The notes under the pieces: model-generated
Seen by the model: only the letters and a program-made list of their open reading frames with translations
Told to the model about the DNA's origin: nothing
The model's database searches: none
NCBI GenBank assembly: GCA_949130495.1
Contig: OX422219.1
Span: 265,283,111 to 265,347,110 of the forward strand
DNA length: 64,000 nt
Reading direction: 5' to 3'
DNA from: Sambucus nigra
Lineage: Eukaryota; Streptophyta; Magnoliopsida; Dipsacales; Adoxaceae
Shown: positions 35,921 to 47,604 of the stretch, piece after piece
Layout of the letters: each line of letters opens with the position of its first letter
Numbering within the stretch: the first letter of the stretch is position 1
Made by a program: the position numbers and the translations under genes

Positions 35921-36241
35921 CTTGTCACCTACAACCCTATAGGGGATGGATCAATTGATGGTAACCCTAGCTAAAACTCTGCTTGTACACACAGTAGAGA
36001 GAGAAAGTGAGCTTATGTGCATTGTATCCAAAGCCATTACTGCCCATATTTAGTGGATCACACACTCACAGTGGATGTAGGCCAAATTGGTTGAACCACT
36101 ATACATCATTGTCTTATTTCCTCTTATACTCATCCCCTTCTACATACTTATACACTTATACATCTCTATGGCTGCCATGGTTACTACTGCTTGAGCTCAT
36201 TATCACTTATCTGGTGGTGCTAAATCTTAGCATCATCAGTT

Positions 36242-36256
36242 TGGCGCCATCTGTGG
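36242..36256 (+). other. Primer-binding site of the Tat element
   Basis: TGGCGCCATCTGTGG starts three bases after the LTR. It is identical in its core to the site of the protein-less element at 24835. Confidence 0.85.
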
Positions 36257-36507
36257 GAACAAGAAGACATCTATTCTTTTGTACAGCTTGACCTTACTGG
36301 GCACTCTGGTGGTGAACCAGATCTCCCCCTGAGAGGAGGTGTTTCACCATTGAAAGAGACCCACTAAGGTTCTCAAGCTCACCAGTCTTTTTTCCTGTTC
36401 TGCTTTTTATAGCTCAAATACATGGCACCTGAGATGCCACCACCACCACTTCCCCCACCGGATGACGGGGAAGACCCAGTTCCAGTCAACCACCACCTCA
36501 GTCTGAG

Positions 36508-38132
36508 ATGGCTGACGTGGCGGCAACCTTGAAGTCTCTAGCAGCAAGGCAGCGGATGATGCAGGAGCAGTTCACGGCTCTTAGCCAAAACATGCTAAGA
36601 CCACCAGGGGTTTCACCTGAGATGATTACTCTGGCAACAGCTCCAGGACAGCATGAGGCCAGGGGACCACCCCAGGCACCACGCAAAGACCTGCCACCCC
36701 CTCAGCGGCGTAGGGATGTTGCTGACCCCCGGCGTCTACGCCTGGGGAGGCAAGGAAACCCTTGCCCTGAGGACAGGTATGATGATCTGGAGGAAGAGGA
36801 GGCCCCTATAGAATGCTGGGAACCATATGAGGTCTCCAACAATACTGTATGACCTCTACAGGATAGTAGAGGAAGGTGCGGGAGACCAAATCCTGATGAT
36901 CGCCCGAGAGGCTCTGCTTTTGATCGCTTGAGCAGGGGGTCGACATTTGAGAGGCTGGGCCCAGCAAATGACCTGCGGGAAAAATTGTCCAGGTCAAGGA
37001 GTGCTGCGAGTTCCAGGAGGGAGGCAGCAGATGGCCGACCCCAAGGATGGAATGACGGTCAAAGGGAAGTAAACAGCCAACATAGACCTCCCGCGGCAGA
37101 ACCCCCGTCCACCTTAAAGAGGTGGCAGGGGATAACATCGGCCAAGCCAACCCTGCGAGGCCCTGGAATGACTCGATCCAGTGGCTAGAGGATAAGATCA
37201 GTGATATACTAAAGAGTCGGGACACTCTTCATAAGGGATACACCATAGGCTCACCCTTTGTGGCGAAGATAGTCAACTTCCCTACACCATCAAGGTTCAA
37301 GCCACCTGTGGTCACCCTAAGATACGACGGGAGCACCAACCTTGTCCACCACGTTGAGATGTATCAATCAGCAGCAGACATATACTCTATCTCAGATGAG
37401 ATGAGGTGTCGTGCCTTTTCTGGTACCCTGACAGGGGATGCACATGTCTGGTACACGTCTCTTCCAAAAAATTCCATTGAAAACTTTAAGCAGTTGGCAG
37501 ACCGGTTCATCCATAACTTTTTCTTTGGGGTGAGGCCACAGAAGAAGACCACTCACCTGCTCTATGTTAAGTAGGGGAAGAATGAGAGTCAGAGGGACTA
37601 CATAGCCAGGTTCAATAAAGAGAAGCTGGAGGTGGAAGACTATGAGGAGAGCATAGCTATGACAGCCCTGATTGGAGGACTCCAAAAGGGGAAGCTATTA
37701 TGGAAGCTTGCTGAAGACCCTTCGAGGACGATGGCTGAATTGTTGTCGACAGCAGGAAAGGTGATGAACGCCGAAGAGGCGATGGCTGCAAAATATGAAG
37801 ACGAAAAAGGAGGCGCTGGTGGGGGTAAATACCCTAAGAAGAACAAAGAGGGGAAGAAGAGGTCTACGGACGGCAAATTCGCTGGTTACACCCCTCTAAC
37901 GGTCAGCTGTGAGCAGATACTCAATGAGATAAAGAGTGATCGGTCCCTGAAGTGGCCTGAAAAGATGAGGGCAGCCCCCAACAAGAGGAACAAGAACCTG
38001 TGGTGCGAATTTCACCAAGACCACGGCCACGTAATAGACAAATGCTTTGCTCTGAAAGATGAGATTGAGAAGATGCTGAAAGAAGGGAAGCTCAGAAAGT
38101 ACGTCGACAAAGGTGCCTTCAAGAGGGACTGA
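36508..38132 (+). pseudogene. Tat gag polyprotein, interrupted
   Basis: Structural protein of the virus-like particle. An upstream ATG at 36422 opens a Pro-rich frame (PEMPPPPLPPPDDG) that shifts before the ATG at 36508. From 36508 the frame reads MADVAATLKSLAARQRMMQE, has a TGA at 36850, continues to about 37110, then shifts into the frame starting at 37122. The capsid core lies at 37290-37560 (VVTLRYDGSTNLVHHVEMYQ; AFSGTLTGDAHVWYTSLP; FKQLADRFIHNFF). A TAG at 37572 interrupts it, then RDYIARFNKEKLEV and GLQKGKLLWKLAEDPSRTM follow. The C-terminal zinc-binding motif is WCEFHQDHGHVIDKCFALK, as in Tat gags. The last codons overlap the pol frame by 20 bases. Confidence 0.9.
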
Positions 38133-41100
38133 GGGGACGACCCCCAGGAAAAAGCGAGGTGATGCATGCAGAGAAGGTCCTCAAAAAATAGGGGACGACC
38201 CTTCTGACGATGAGGATGACCCTGACCTCCCGCCGAGAGACGACCAAGGCCCTGTCAAGAGGCTTAATATGATCTCGCTCGAAGTGGGAATGATCTTCGG
38301 GGGTCTAGCAGGAGGAGGGTCTGAGGTCGCTAACAGGAAGGCCCATACGGCTGAGGCCAAGGCAGTGACGAAGACGATACACTCAACCTCACTGGAGGCT
38401 AAGTCAGAAAAGAGGAAGAAGGCTGATATGGACACCCTGATAGTGGGGTTCTCGAGAATGGACTATAAAGGCCTCCTAGCCCCACACGACGACCCACTCG
38501 TTATCACAACTAGGGTGCACGGGTGTGAGGTGCCGAGGATATTGGTCGACGGGGGCAGTTCTACAGATGTAATGTTCTGGCCGTGCTTCAAGGCCTTAGG
38601 TCTCAGCCGTGCTAGACTCGTCCCATACCATCATCCATTGATTGGATTCAGTGGGGAAAAGGTTCATCCCCTGGGAGTGTACGAGGCCGATGTTAGGATG
38701 GGGGACGAGTGGCCGAGATGGCTTACCAAGAAGGTCAGTTTCTTTATAATGGATGAACATGTGTTTTCGGCTTACAACATCATACTGGGGCGTGTGGCCC
38801 TCAAGGGGTTTGAAGTTGTGCCATCTACGGTCCATCAGATGATTAAATTTCCTACCCCTTACGGGGTGGGGGAAGTTCAGGGAGACCAGACGACAGTGCG
38901 AGAATGTTACTACAACTCCGCTGAAGGAAGAGAGGCACACAAGAGGGCTACAACCACTTACAATATTGATACCCTAGACCCCAGGGATGAGACGAAGCTA
39001 AAGAAAGGAGAGGCCGTGGAAGAGGTAGAATCCATCATCCTCGATGAGGATGACCCGGAAAAAACCGTCCAAGTCGGCAAGTCTCTGAAGCCCAACATCA
39101 AGGAAAACCTCATTAAACTGTTAAGGAGAAGACGAAGCGTCTTCGCGTGGAGTCATGTAGATATGCCAGGGATTGACCCTGACATCATGTGCCATAATCT
39201 CAATGTGGTAGAAGGAGTGAGGCCGGTAAAGCAGAAGAGGAGAATTTACTCTAGGGAAAAGTATGAGGTCATTACGGATGAGGTCAAGAAATTAGAAGAC
39301 GTTGAGTTTATCAGAGAGGTCATCTACCCAGAATGGCTGTCCAATGCAGTCATTGTCCCGAAGGACAACGGGAAGTGGAGAATGTTTGTGGACTTCACCG
39401 ACCTCAACAAGCATTGTCCCAAAGACAGATTCCCTCTCCCCCGCATTGACCAGATGGTAGACGCTACCGCAGGCCATGAGCTCGTGAGCTTCATGGATGT
39501 CTATTCAGGGTATAACCAGATCTTCATGAACCCTAAAGACTCGTAGAAGACATCCTTCATCACTGACAAGGGGGCATACTGTTATAGGGTCATGACCTTT
39601 GGCCTAAAAAATGCGGGGGCAACGTACCAGCACCTCGTAAATAAAATGTTCGAAGACCAAATTGGGAAGTCTATGGAGGTCTATGTAGATGACATGCTGA
39701 CTAAGAGTTTGAAGGCATAGGATCATGTGGAAGACCTGGAGAGGACCTTTAACACGATGGACAAATACCAGATGAAGCTTAATCCGGCCAAGTGTGTCTT
39801 CGGGGTCGGAGCAGGGAAGTTCTTGGGGTTCATTGTCAACTAAAGAGGCATCAAGGCCAATCCTTAAAAGATTAAAAAAGGCCCTTGTGGAGATGAAGAA
39901 CCCCAAGTCCATTAAAGACGTTCAGAGGCTCACAGGGAGGGTTGTTGCCTTGAACAGGATCGTATCTAGGGCCACAGATAAGTGCCTACCATTCTTCAAA
40001 ATTCTTAGAAAAGCCTTCGAATGGAGTGAAGAATGCGATGAGGCTTTCAGGGAGTTAAAATCATACCTGGGGTCTCCCTTGTTGTTGTCACGACCCCTGC
40101 AGGGTGAACGAATTTATGTGTACCTCGTCGTCTCAGAGTCAGCCATTAGTGCAGCCATTGTGAGAGACGAGGAAGAAATACAGAAGCCTGTGTATTTTAA
40201 CAGCAAGGCACTCCAGGGGGCAGAGCAAAGATATCCAAGGATGGAGAAGCTGGCCTACGCCTTGATCCATGTATCAAGAAAGATGAAGCCATACTTCCAG
40301 TCTCATACGATGGTTATCCTCACTGACTCACCCCTTAGGCAGGTTTTGCACAAGCCTGAAAAATCAGGGAGGTTAATGGCTTGGGCTATAGAACTGGGGG
40401 AGTTTGACCTAGTGTATAAGCCTAGGACGGCCATTAAGGGGCAAACATTGGCAGACTTCATGGCTGAGTTTACTTGGGAAGGTGATGAGGCCGAGGATGA
40501 GAGCCTCGGGAAGATAGATACCCGACAGGGTGAGCTCACCGACACGACTACAGATAAGGCTAAGACAAGCACCGCTAGAAGGAAAGTGGTTGAAAACGAA
40601 GATGGAAGATATCTCTTTAGACATGGGTCACTCACCGAGGGAGGTTTCTCAGAAGAACACACCGTATTGAGTCTCTTCGTCGACGGGTCCTCTTGCGAAA
40701 GCGGGAGCGGAGCTGGGTTAATAGTATCAGCACCCGATGGCACAGACATTGAGTATGCCCTAAGGTTCAACTTTAAGGCCTCCAACAACGAGGCCGAGTA
40801 TGAGGCCTTGATAGCAGGCCTCTCATTGGCCAGATCACTTAGTATCGGCCAGATTTTGGTTCACAGTGATTCGAGGCTAGTAGTGAATCAGATACTAGGA
40901 GCCTACGAGGCCAAGGAAGAGAGGATGACTAGGTACCTTGAAAAGGTGAGGTCATTACTGAAGGGATTCAGGGAAGTGAAATTAAAGAGGATACCTAGGC
41001 TCGATAATGGCCGAGCTGATGCCCTTGCTAGGTTGGCCTCGGCAACTAGGACAGACATCAGGAGGACAGTCCCAGTGAAAATTTTGCTTCGACCAACTAT

Positions 41101-42375
41101 TGAAGATGCTGAGGGAACACTTAGGAATTGCCTAAATGTTTCGCAGGAAGCTTCGTGGATGGTCCCTCTGATCAGATACATTAAGGAGGGGGAGATGCCA
41201 GAAGCAAGGCAAGAAAGGAAGAAGTTGAGATACAGGGATGCAAAGTTTGCTGTCATTGGGGACACCTTGTACAAAAAGCGATTTTTACTCCCTTTACTTA
41301 GGTGTGTGCACCCATCTGAGGTCTCATCCATTTTGCAAGATGTGCACGAAGGATCTTGCTCAAGCCACATTGGGGGCAAATCCTTAGCGAAGAGGGTGAT
41401 CACCCAAGGGTACTGGTGGCCGATCTTGGGGAAAGACACCGCGACATATGTAAAAAAGTGCGATAAATGCCAGAGATTTGCCACCATCCCTCACCAACCC
41501 CATCAGCCTCTTACCTCCATTGCATCCCCATGGCCATTTGCAGTGCGAGGGATCGACCTCGTAGGACCCTTACCAAGAGCAGTCAATAACTATCGTTCCT
41601 CATCGTAGCTATTGACTATTTCTCAAAATGGGTGGAGGCCGAACCAATGGTCACGATAACAGAGCAGAAGACCTTCCAGTTCATTTGGAAAAATGTTATA
41701 TGCAGATATGGTCTCCCCAACACCCTCATCTCGGATAACGGGACTCAGTTCAAGAATACCTCTCTACAGAGGTACTGTGAAAAGGTGAGTATCAAATAAT
41801 TTTTCTCCACCCCAGGCAGACCTCAGGCCAATGGGCAAACAGAAGTTACAAATAGGAAAATCCTAGATGGAATCAAGAAGAGGCTTGAGGAAGCAAAAGG
41901 AAGATGGGTCGATGAGTTATATGTCGTGATGTTGGCATACAGGACGACAGTGAGGACCTCTACCGGAGAGACCCCATTCATGCTAGTTTATGGCTCAGAA
42001 GCCGTCATCCCCACCAAAATTGAGTTTCCTACTCATAGGGTCCAAATGTATGACCCCCAGAGAAATACAGAAGAGAGGAGACTCGACTTAGACCTGATTG
42101 AGGAAAGGAGGGAGGACGCTGAGATAAGGCAGGCCGCCTACCAGGAGAGGACCGCAAGGTTTTACAATCAGAGGGTGAAACAAAGGCCAATTGCAGTGGG
42201 GGACTTGGTCCTCAAGAAGACTTGGAAAAAGCCCAACAAGATCCATCCTAATTGGCATGGCCCATATAGGGTCATCGATGAAGTCATCCCTGGGACCTAT
42301 AGACTAGAAAATCTAGAAGGGGAACCCTTTTCCAACCCCTGGAACGCAGATCATCTAAAGAAATACTATCAGTAG
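38113..42375 (+). pseudogene. Tat pol polyprotein: protease, RT, RNase H, archaeal-type RNase H, integrase
   Basis: The protease active site is ILVDGGSSTDVMF (38536-38575), with IILGRVALKGF later. RT: RMFVDFTDLNKHCPKDRFPL (39382-39440), SFMDVYSGYNQI, MTFGLKNAGATYQ, catalytic YVDDM (39681-39695). First RNase H and connection to about 40480 (ILTDSPLRQVLHKPEKSGRL). Second RNase H: SLFVDGSSCESGSGAGLI (40670), NNEAEYEALIAGLSLA, HSDSRLVVNQILG. Integrase: HEGSCSSH...CDKCQ zinc site (41345-41475), GIDLVGPLP, DYFSKWVEAEP, SDNGTQFKN, GRPQANGQTEVTN and the tail to DHLKKYYQ. Breaks: in-frame stops at 39544, 39718, 39841, 39865 and 41797; a frame change in an A run near 39875; a one-base loss near 41595. 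It is set in a different frame from gag. Catalytic residues remain, but the reading is broken. Confidence 0.95.
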
Positions 42376-42517
42376 TTTTGTAAAGTCCTATCGAACGACA
42401 GTTGTAAGGGGTGTTGCTCCGATAGAACACTTGATAAACTAATGAGAAATTTTAGTGTTTCCTCTCATCTTAAGTTTATCAGTTCTAGTATGCATGGGAT
42501 AATCTTTGGAGAACGAA

Positions 42518-43010
42518 CCCTCAGCCTATAATGAGGGCCAATGGAGGGGACAACCCCACCATTGTCCTCAAGAAAGATGAGGGAAGACTTTTATTAAAAA
42601 CCATTAATTTGGTAAGTGGATCCCTCGGCCTATAATGAGGGCCAATGGAGGGGACGACCCCACCATTGTCCTCAAGAAAGACGAGGGAAGACTTTTATTA
42701 AAAACCATTAATTTGGTAAGTGGATCCCTCGGCCTATAATGAGGGCCAATGGAGGGGACGACCCCACCATTGTCCTCAAGAAAGACGAGGGAAGACTTTT
42801 ATTAAAAACCATTAATTTGGTCAGTGGATCCCTCGGCCTATGATGAGGGCCAATGGAGGGGACGACCCCACCATTGACCTCAAGAAAGACGAGGGAATAC
42901 TTTGTTTAAAACCATTAATTTGGTGGTTAATCCTCGGCTATAATGAGGGCCAACGCAGGGGATGACCCCTCGTTCACCCTCAAGAAAGACAAGGGAGAGG
43001 TTAGTAGCAT
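42518..43010 (+). repeat. 104-bp tandem array downstream of Tat pol, 4.5 units
   Basis: CCCTCGGCCTATAATGAGGG starts at 42518 (variant), 42622, 42726, 42830 and about 42931. Each unit carries CCCTCGGCC...GAGGGCCAATGGAGGGG and ATTAAAAACCATTAATTTGG. CCCTC/GAGGG pairs around TATAATGA form a small hairpin in each unit. Confidence 0.9.
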
Positions 43011-43760
43011 TAACAAATTCACAACATAAATAATACAAAGGGCAAATATGGAAGACAGCAAAGGAGATGATAATATAAATGAAATATTACAAAGTGTTCT
43101 ACAAGTAGAGTACAAAAATATTAATTACATCAAGAGGGTATGGGCTACAGACAGCCACCCTATGGAACAGCATCAGAGGGCAGGGCCTCAACATCTACAA
43201 GAGGGGTCTCCTCAATGACCACAACTGGATGGTCTTCAGATGTACCGACCCTCTCGACTTGCAGTTGGGATTCCACTTGGGTTAGAGCCTTGACAATCAG
43301 GGGGGGCGTCCAGTTAAACGGCCTCCAGAGACGGACGAACGGAAGAGACGACGTTCTCGAACTTGAGGATGACCCACCGACAAGCCGTCCTTATCCCTCT
43401 CTCCAAGTACTCAAGGCCGAAACCTTGGAACTCATCTGAGAGTTTATAGGCTTCCACAGCGTCGGCCTCGGCTTTCTTCATAGCCTCAGACAGCTCAATC
43501 TTAAACTAGGCCTCCCGATGGGTCATGGCTTCATCTTACTCCTTCAAAAGCAAGTCTTTGGCCTTCAGGTCTTCATCATGCTGCCTCGTCAGCTCGTCTA
43601 GAATTCGTGCATGCTCAGTTCTGGCACTCTCTAGCTTAGCTTTTGCAGTCTCTAAGTCATCTTGCAGGTCAGCCTCATGCTGGATGGCCCTCTCGGCCTC
43701 ATGGAATTTCTCTTGATTCTCAGCCATCCATTTAGTTGCCGAGGTAAAGGCGCCCACAGA

Positions 43761-43849
43761 CTGCACAGGAAAAAATAAACAGATGTCAAGAGGCTGAGGA
43801 AACAGTTATTGAAAGAATGCAGTTAAAAGAAATGAATCAAGACCGATAC
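43761..43849 (-). other. Intron of the antisense gene (89 bp)
   Basis: CCTAG|GTATCGGTC at the donor and TTTTTTCCTGTGCAG| at the acceptor. Removing it joins ...HALA, a stop codon position, and SVGAFTSATKWMA in phase 0. Confidence 0.75.
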
Positions 43850-44280
43850 CTAGGCTAGAGCGTGCAGACCATAGTCATACACTTTGGTTGGAGGAATCTT
43901 TGACAGGAAGTTGTAATCAGCAGCCGAGGGAGCAGAAAACATTGATGCCTTGGCTGCCCTCAAATTTGCAATGAGCGATGATGGCTCGACCCTCAAATGT
44001 GCTAAGTTCTGGGACTATAAGGCCCCAATGCCGGATGAAGAAGAAGTCCCTTCAGATGCTTCGACCCTGGCCCTCGTCCGAGAATCCGGCCGAGGGTCAA
44101 CAGGAATCTCAGGCTCTTTTCATTTCTGGCGATCGGCTTTCGGCTCAACAACCGTCGGCCCCATGGCCTTCGTCTTCCTCGGAGCCTGCTGAGGCTCCTT
44201 ACCCTTCTTCTTTGCCAAGCCTAATAGTAAACTGGGAGCAGTCATTTCCCAGAGGTAGTCTGATACACCAGCAGGACGAC

Positions 44281-44360
44281 CTGAAAAGGGTACGACACGT
44301 GAGAAAAATGCAGAGATAAAAAGGAAACACTTGAAAAAAGTAAAGAAAAGTACAACTCAC
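44281..44360 (-). other. Intron of the antisense gene (80 bp)
   Basis: CTAT|GTGAGTTGT at the donor, T-rich interior, CCCTTTTCAG| at the acceptor. Removing it makes codon T|GT and joins LTEL to CRPAGVSDYLW in frame. Confidence 0.8.
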
Positions 44361-45534
44361 ATAGTTCTGTAAGGGGGCCGACCTTCAGACCAGATTCCTT
44401 GAGGAATCGAGGGGTCATCAGATCTTTAAACTTTGGAAGTTCACCCCCTCTCCCTCGTCCTCTCAGATATTCAATAATATCTTTCTCTTCTAGGCTAAGT
44501 CTGGGGTCTGACCTGGCCTTCATTGACGGGTTAAACCATCTTCGAGGGACCCTCGAACCATCAGCTACAGGAGATGCCTCATTGGGGAACTCCCACTCCC
44601 CAGATATGAAGAAGAATCTCTTCTTCCAATCGTGGTTGGAGGTTTATGCTACGTGGAGAAATTTTTTCTCAGACCTCCTCGCCCCTAGATGATAGTACCC
44701 AAGTTGTTTGGACGAAGAGGTGGTATTGTAGCAGGCCAGGAATATGTCAGCCGAGGGCTCATCTGTGAAAGCATTCTTCCACAGGGAGATGTAACCTAGT
44801 ATCGTCCTCCAGGAGTTGGGAGGAAGATGAGAGGGGCAATACTGAGGGCTGATAGGATATTTATGATAGCAGGATATAGAGGGAACCTGACGCCAACCTT
44901 GAACATTTATTCATACACTGCAACCTAACCCTCTTCACCCTCAAAAACCCTCTTATAATCAGAGGGGACCCTCATGGTTATGCTGGGAGGCACTCCATAG
45001 GCATGTCTCCACAATAAGAGGTCGCGATCCCTAACGGAGGAGATATAGGACGAGGCATGGGAGGTATCAACTTGGTCGTCTGAATCATCGCCCTCGCCCT
45101 CAGTCCCCTCTCCCTCAACCTCATCATCTGCCAGACGACCATGGGGAAAGGCCATCTCGAAGGTATGAGGAGATAGGGTTATCACAGGGACAGCCTCAGA
45201 AGCAACTGTACCCTCGGCCTCTCGACCTAGGATTAGATCAGATGTCTCCATTCTACCAAAAGGTCCAGCGCCAGTTGGCGAGGAGGCTCTCTCGTCCATC
45301 TCACTTGAATAACATTCGGCTGGATGATGGGACGACCCACAAGACTCAAATGGCTCAAATGGTTTTATTATGGCTAGAGGAATAGGAAAGATGGGCCGTA
45401 CCCAATTAGGGTCGGCCCCTCGTCTCCTCTCCTCCTCTTCCTCAATTCGTCTGATCTCAATAAATAATTTCTCTCTCAGGGAAGGGAATTCCTCGGCTAA
45501 GCTATAAAGCCTCCTAAGCATCAAGGGGGAGACC

Positions 45535-45759
45535 CTACACTTGGAGGAATTTGGGGGAACTTAACTACAAACAAGTTTGCAATTGACCAGATTGGACTTT
45601 TGGATTAAAACAAAGGGAATCGATGGGTTTCACTCAAGAACACTCAAAAACCAGTCGCCGGAAAAGCTGTAAAACAGCCTAAATTAAGCCCTACAAGCCT
45701 AAAGCAGATAAGCAAAAAGAGAAATGAAAGTAAAGAGGGCGTTGGTGGTTAAAGATTAC
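45535..45759 (-). other. Putative 5'-leader intron of the antisense gene (225 bp)
   Basis: TTAAG|GTAATC donor and CTCCAAGTGTAG| acceptor, 14 bases before the ATG. Supported only by splice-site wording. Confidence 0.45.
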
Positions 45760-45889
45760 CTTAAGGGAAAGGGAGAAGCTGCTAAGTTGAAGGTTCGAAA
45801 GCTGCATAAATGGCAAGAAGGCTGGAAACTAGAGAGAGAGAAAACTTGGGCGCGAAGAAGAAGAAGAGAGTGAAAGGTTTCAAAAATCT

Positions 45890-45897
45890 CTTAAATA
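45890..45897 (-). promoter_or_regulatory. TATA-like box of the antisense gene
   Basis: The minus strand reads AGGTATTTAAGAGA, followed about 30-60 bases later by a CT-rich stretch (CACTCTCTTCTTCTTCTTCG), typical of plant promoters and leaders. Confidence 0.5.
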
Positions 45898-46125
45898 CCT
45901 TAGTAATGAGTGGGCCCATTAACCAAGGTAGAGCACAGCCCACGAGGAGGACATCATTAGGGCACAAGCCCCAAGCAGCATGCAGCCGCCATGCCTTGAA
46001 AACTGGAATGACATTGGATAAAAATTTGACAGCTGTCAAATTAGTTTGACATGTGTCACTCACCAAACAGACCATACACTTAGTCTCAAAAGCAACATTA
46101 TCCCTCAGCCATCTCAGCATCATCT

Positions 46126-46148
46126 ATGGCTAAGGGCTGGGGGGTGAT
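46126..46148 (+). other. Polypurine tract of the Tat element
   Basis: GGCTAAGGGCTGGGGGGTGA ends at the first base of the 3' LTR. Confidence 0.8.
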
Positions 46149-47035
46149 TGATATACCCATATATATCCTCGGCCACGCCGAGGGCGCCATGCACTTCATC
46201 AAGCACCAGACGACCCCGCGGGAGGTTGACCCTTCATTAGGCTCCGAAAGACTCCTCAAGGGGTCGACCCTTCATTAGGCTCCAGACGACCCCTCAGGGG
46301 GCCGACCCTTCATCGGGTTCCGGACGACCCCTCGAGGGGCCGACCCTTCATCAGGCTCCGAACGACCCCTCGGGAGGCCGACCATTCAGCAGGCTCCGGA
46401 CGACCCTCCGAGGGTACGACAGTACGAGGCCAGAATTAGACCAGACTCACCACCGGAAGGAACTTTGCCCTCGACCTCGGCTCATAGGCCGAGGGTGACA
46501 TCATCACAGCGCGTGGTTTGGGAGACGTGTGGAACAGTGCGCGTGAGGCTCACATGGCACATGGGAGACCGTTATAACAAAATCACACCCTCACGTGAGG
46601 GAATATTATGTCATCATTTGGCATCTACAGGTGTCAACAGGGGATTGGCTAGATCATCATTCACATGCACCATGCTTACTTGGGGGCTACACTACACCCT
46701 CCCAAGACCTATATATACTTGTCACCTACAACCCTATAGGGGATGGATCAATTGATGGTAACCCTAGCTAAAACTCTGCTTGTACACACAGTAGAGAGAG
46801 AAAGTGAGCTTATGTGCATTGTATCCAAAGCCATTAGTGCCCATACTTAGTGGATCAAACACTCACAGTGGATGTAGGCCAAATTGGCTGAACCACTATA
46901 CATCATTGTCTTATTTCCTCTTATACTCATCCCCTTCTACATACTTATACACTTATACATCTCTATGGCTGCCATGGTTACTACTGTTTGAGCTCATTAT
47001 CACTAATATGGTGGTGCTAAATCTTAGCATCATCA
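46149..47035 (+). repeat. 3' LTR of the Tat element (887 bp)
   Basis: Same ends as the 5' LTR (TGATATACCC, GCATCATCA). The array at 46202-46429 has six 38-bp units; the missing three units (114 bp) explain the whole length difference. Confidence 0.95.
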
Positions 47036-47040
47036 CCTCG
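47036..47040. repeat. Target-site duplication CCTCG, right
   Basis: Matches 35233-35237. After it the Athila-like leader resumes with TGTCTCTCCTG. Confidence 0.9.
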
Positions 47041-47604
47041 TGTCTCTCCTGTTAGCGAGTCAATTCAATTGTGTGCTCTTGTGTGCTCTTGTGTGATTTT
47101 ATTCTCGCATTTATTTTTTTGAATGGTGTGATGAATTAAATTACTAAGACCTACACCCGGTCACTCACGAGAAGGAATTTCATCACCCGACTCACTCGCT
47201 TATCATTGTGTGCTACCCTAGCCATCATTAAAGTTAAAATCAATTAACTAGGTAGCCCACTAGGAGAACACTTTTGCAAAAGGCGATCACTCATATTTCC
47301 GTGATTTTTATCGCACACGGGCTTAATTAAAATTTGACTACCCTTTCACTAAATTTAAAGATAAAAATTGGCTATATGATAGTTAGGAAATTTTCTTGAC
47401 TTGTGTGTGTGTCCAATTCATTTTTCGGTAGTCGGTTTTAGTTAGTCCGTCCAAATTCAAGAGTCCATATATTTTCCCCACCCTTTTTCTTCCAAAAAAA
47501 AAATCCAAAAATATTTTCTTCCCTTATTTTTAGAAAAATCCAAAAATATTTTCCTTTCTTTTGAAAAAAATTTAAAAAAACTCCAAAAAAATATTTCTCC
47601 CCTC

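Larger units (their letters stand above)
35238..36238 (+). repeat. 5' LTR of the Tat element (1001 bp)
   Basis: Begins TGATATACCC and ends GCATCATCA. From 35291 to 35632 it holds nine 38-bp units; the TATA box is at 35912-35920; the end carries GTGGATGTAGGC and TTGAACCACT. It differs from the 3' LTR by scattered substitutions and by exactly three repeat units. Confidence 0.95.
43165..45865 (-). pseudogene. Intron-containing antisense gene inside the Tat element
   Basis: Transcribed opposite to gag-pol. TATA at 45897-45890, CT-rich leader, putative leader intron 45759-45535 (GTAATC...GTGTAG), ATG at 45521. Exon 1 (45521-44361) encodes a Glu/Arg-rich start (MLRRLYSLAEEFPSLREKLF), an acidic middle (DDEVEGEGTEGEGDDSDDQ), then VPSDYKRVFEGEEG and a region around 44700-44900 with FKVGVRFPLYPAIINIL, PNSWRTILGYISLWKNAF and QLGYYHLGARRSEKKFLH. 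This recalls the plant 'putative gypsy-type transposon' protein family (from memory). Intron 44360-44281 keeps the frame into GRPAGVSDYLWEMTAPSLLL and a basic KKKGKEPQQAPRKTK. Intron 43849-43761 keeps the frame into a coiled coil (FHEAERAIQHEADLQDDLET...). Nonsense codons at 44927, just after it, and at the exon 2 end (TAG) show decay. Function unknown; additional antisense frames are known in Tat/Grande elements. Confidence 0.75.
35238..47035 (+). mobile_element. Complete-length Tat-lineage Ty3/gypsy retrotransposon (11.8 kb)
   Basis: Order: 5' LTR, primer-binding site, gag, protease-RT-RNase H-second RNase H-integrase, 104-bp tandem repeats, a spliced gene on the opposite strand, purine tract, 3' LTR. 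Both outer borders carry CCTCG. The second, archaeal-type RNase H and the opposite-strand gene are typical of the Tat lineage (Grande/Retand-like). gag and pol contain several nonsense codons and frameshifts, so the copy cannot make its own proteins. It sits in the leader of the Athila-like element and is therefore younger than that insertion. G+C content is visibly higher than in the AT-rich surroundings. Confidence 0.95.

Noticed and set aside
40303..41487. Minus-strand frames of up to 194 codons over the Tat RNase H and integrase
   Set aside because: They are antisense shadows of pol; no splice or promoter signals accompany them, unlike the antisense gene further downstream.
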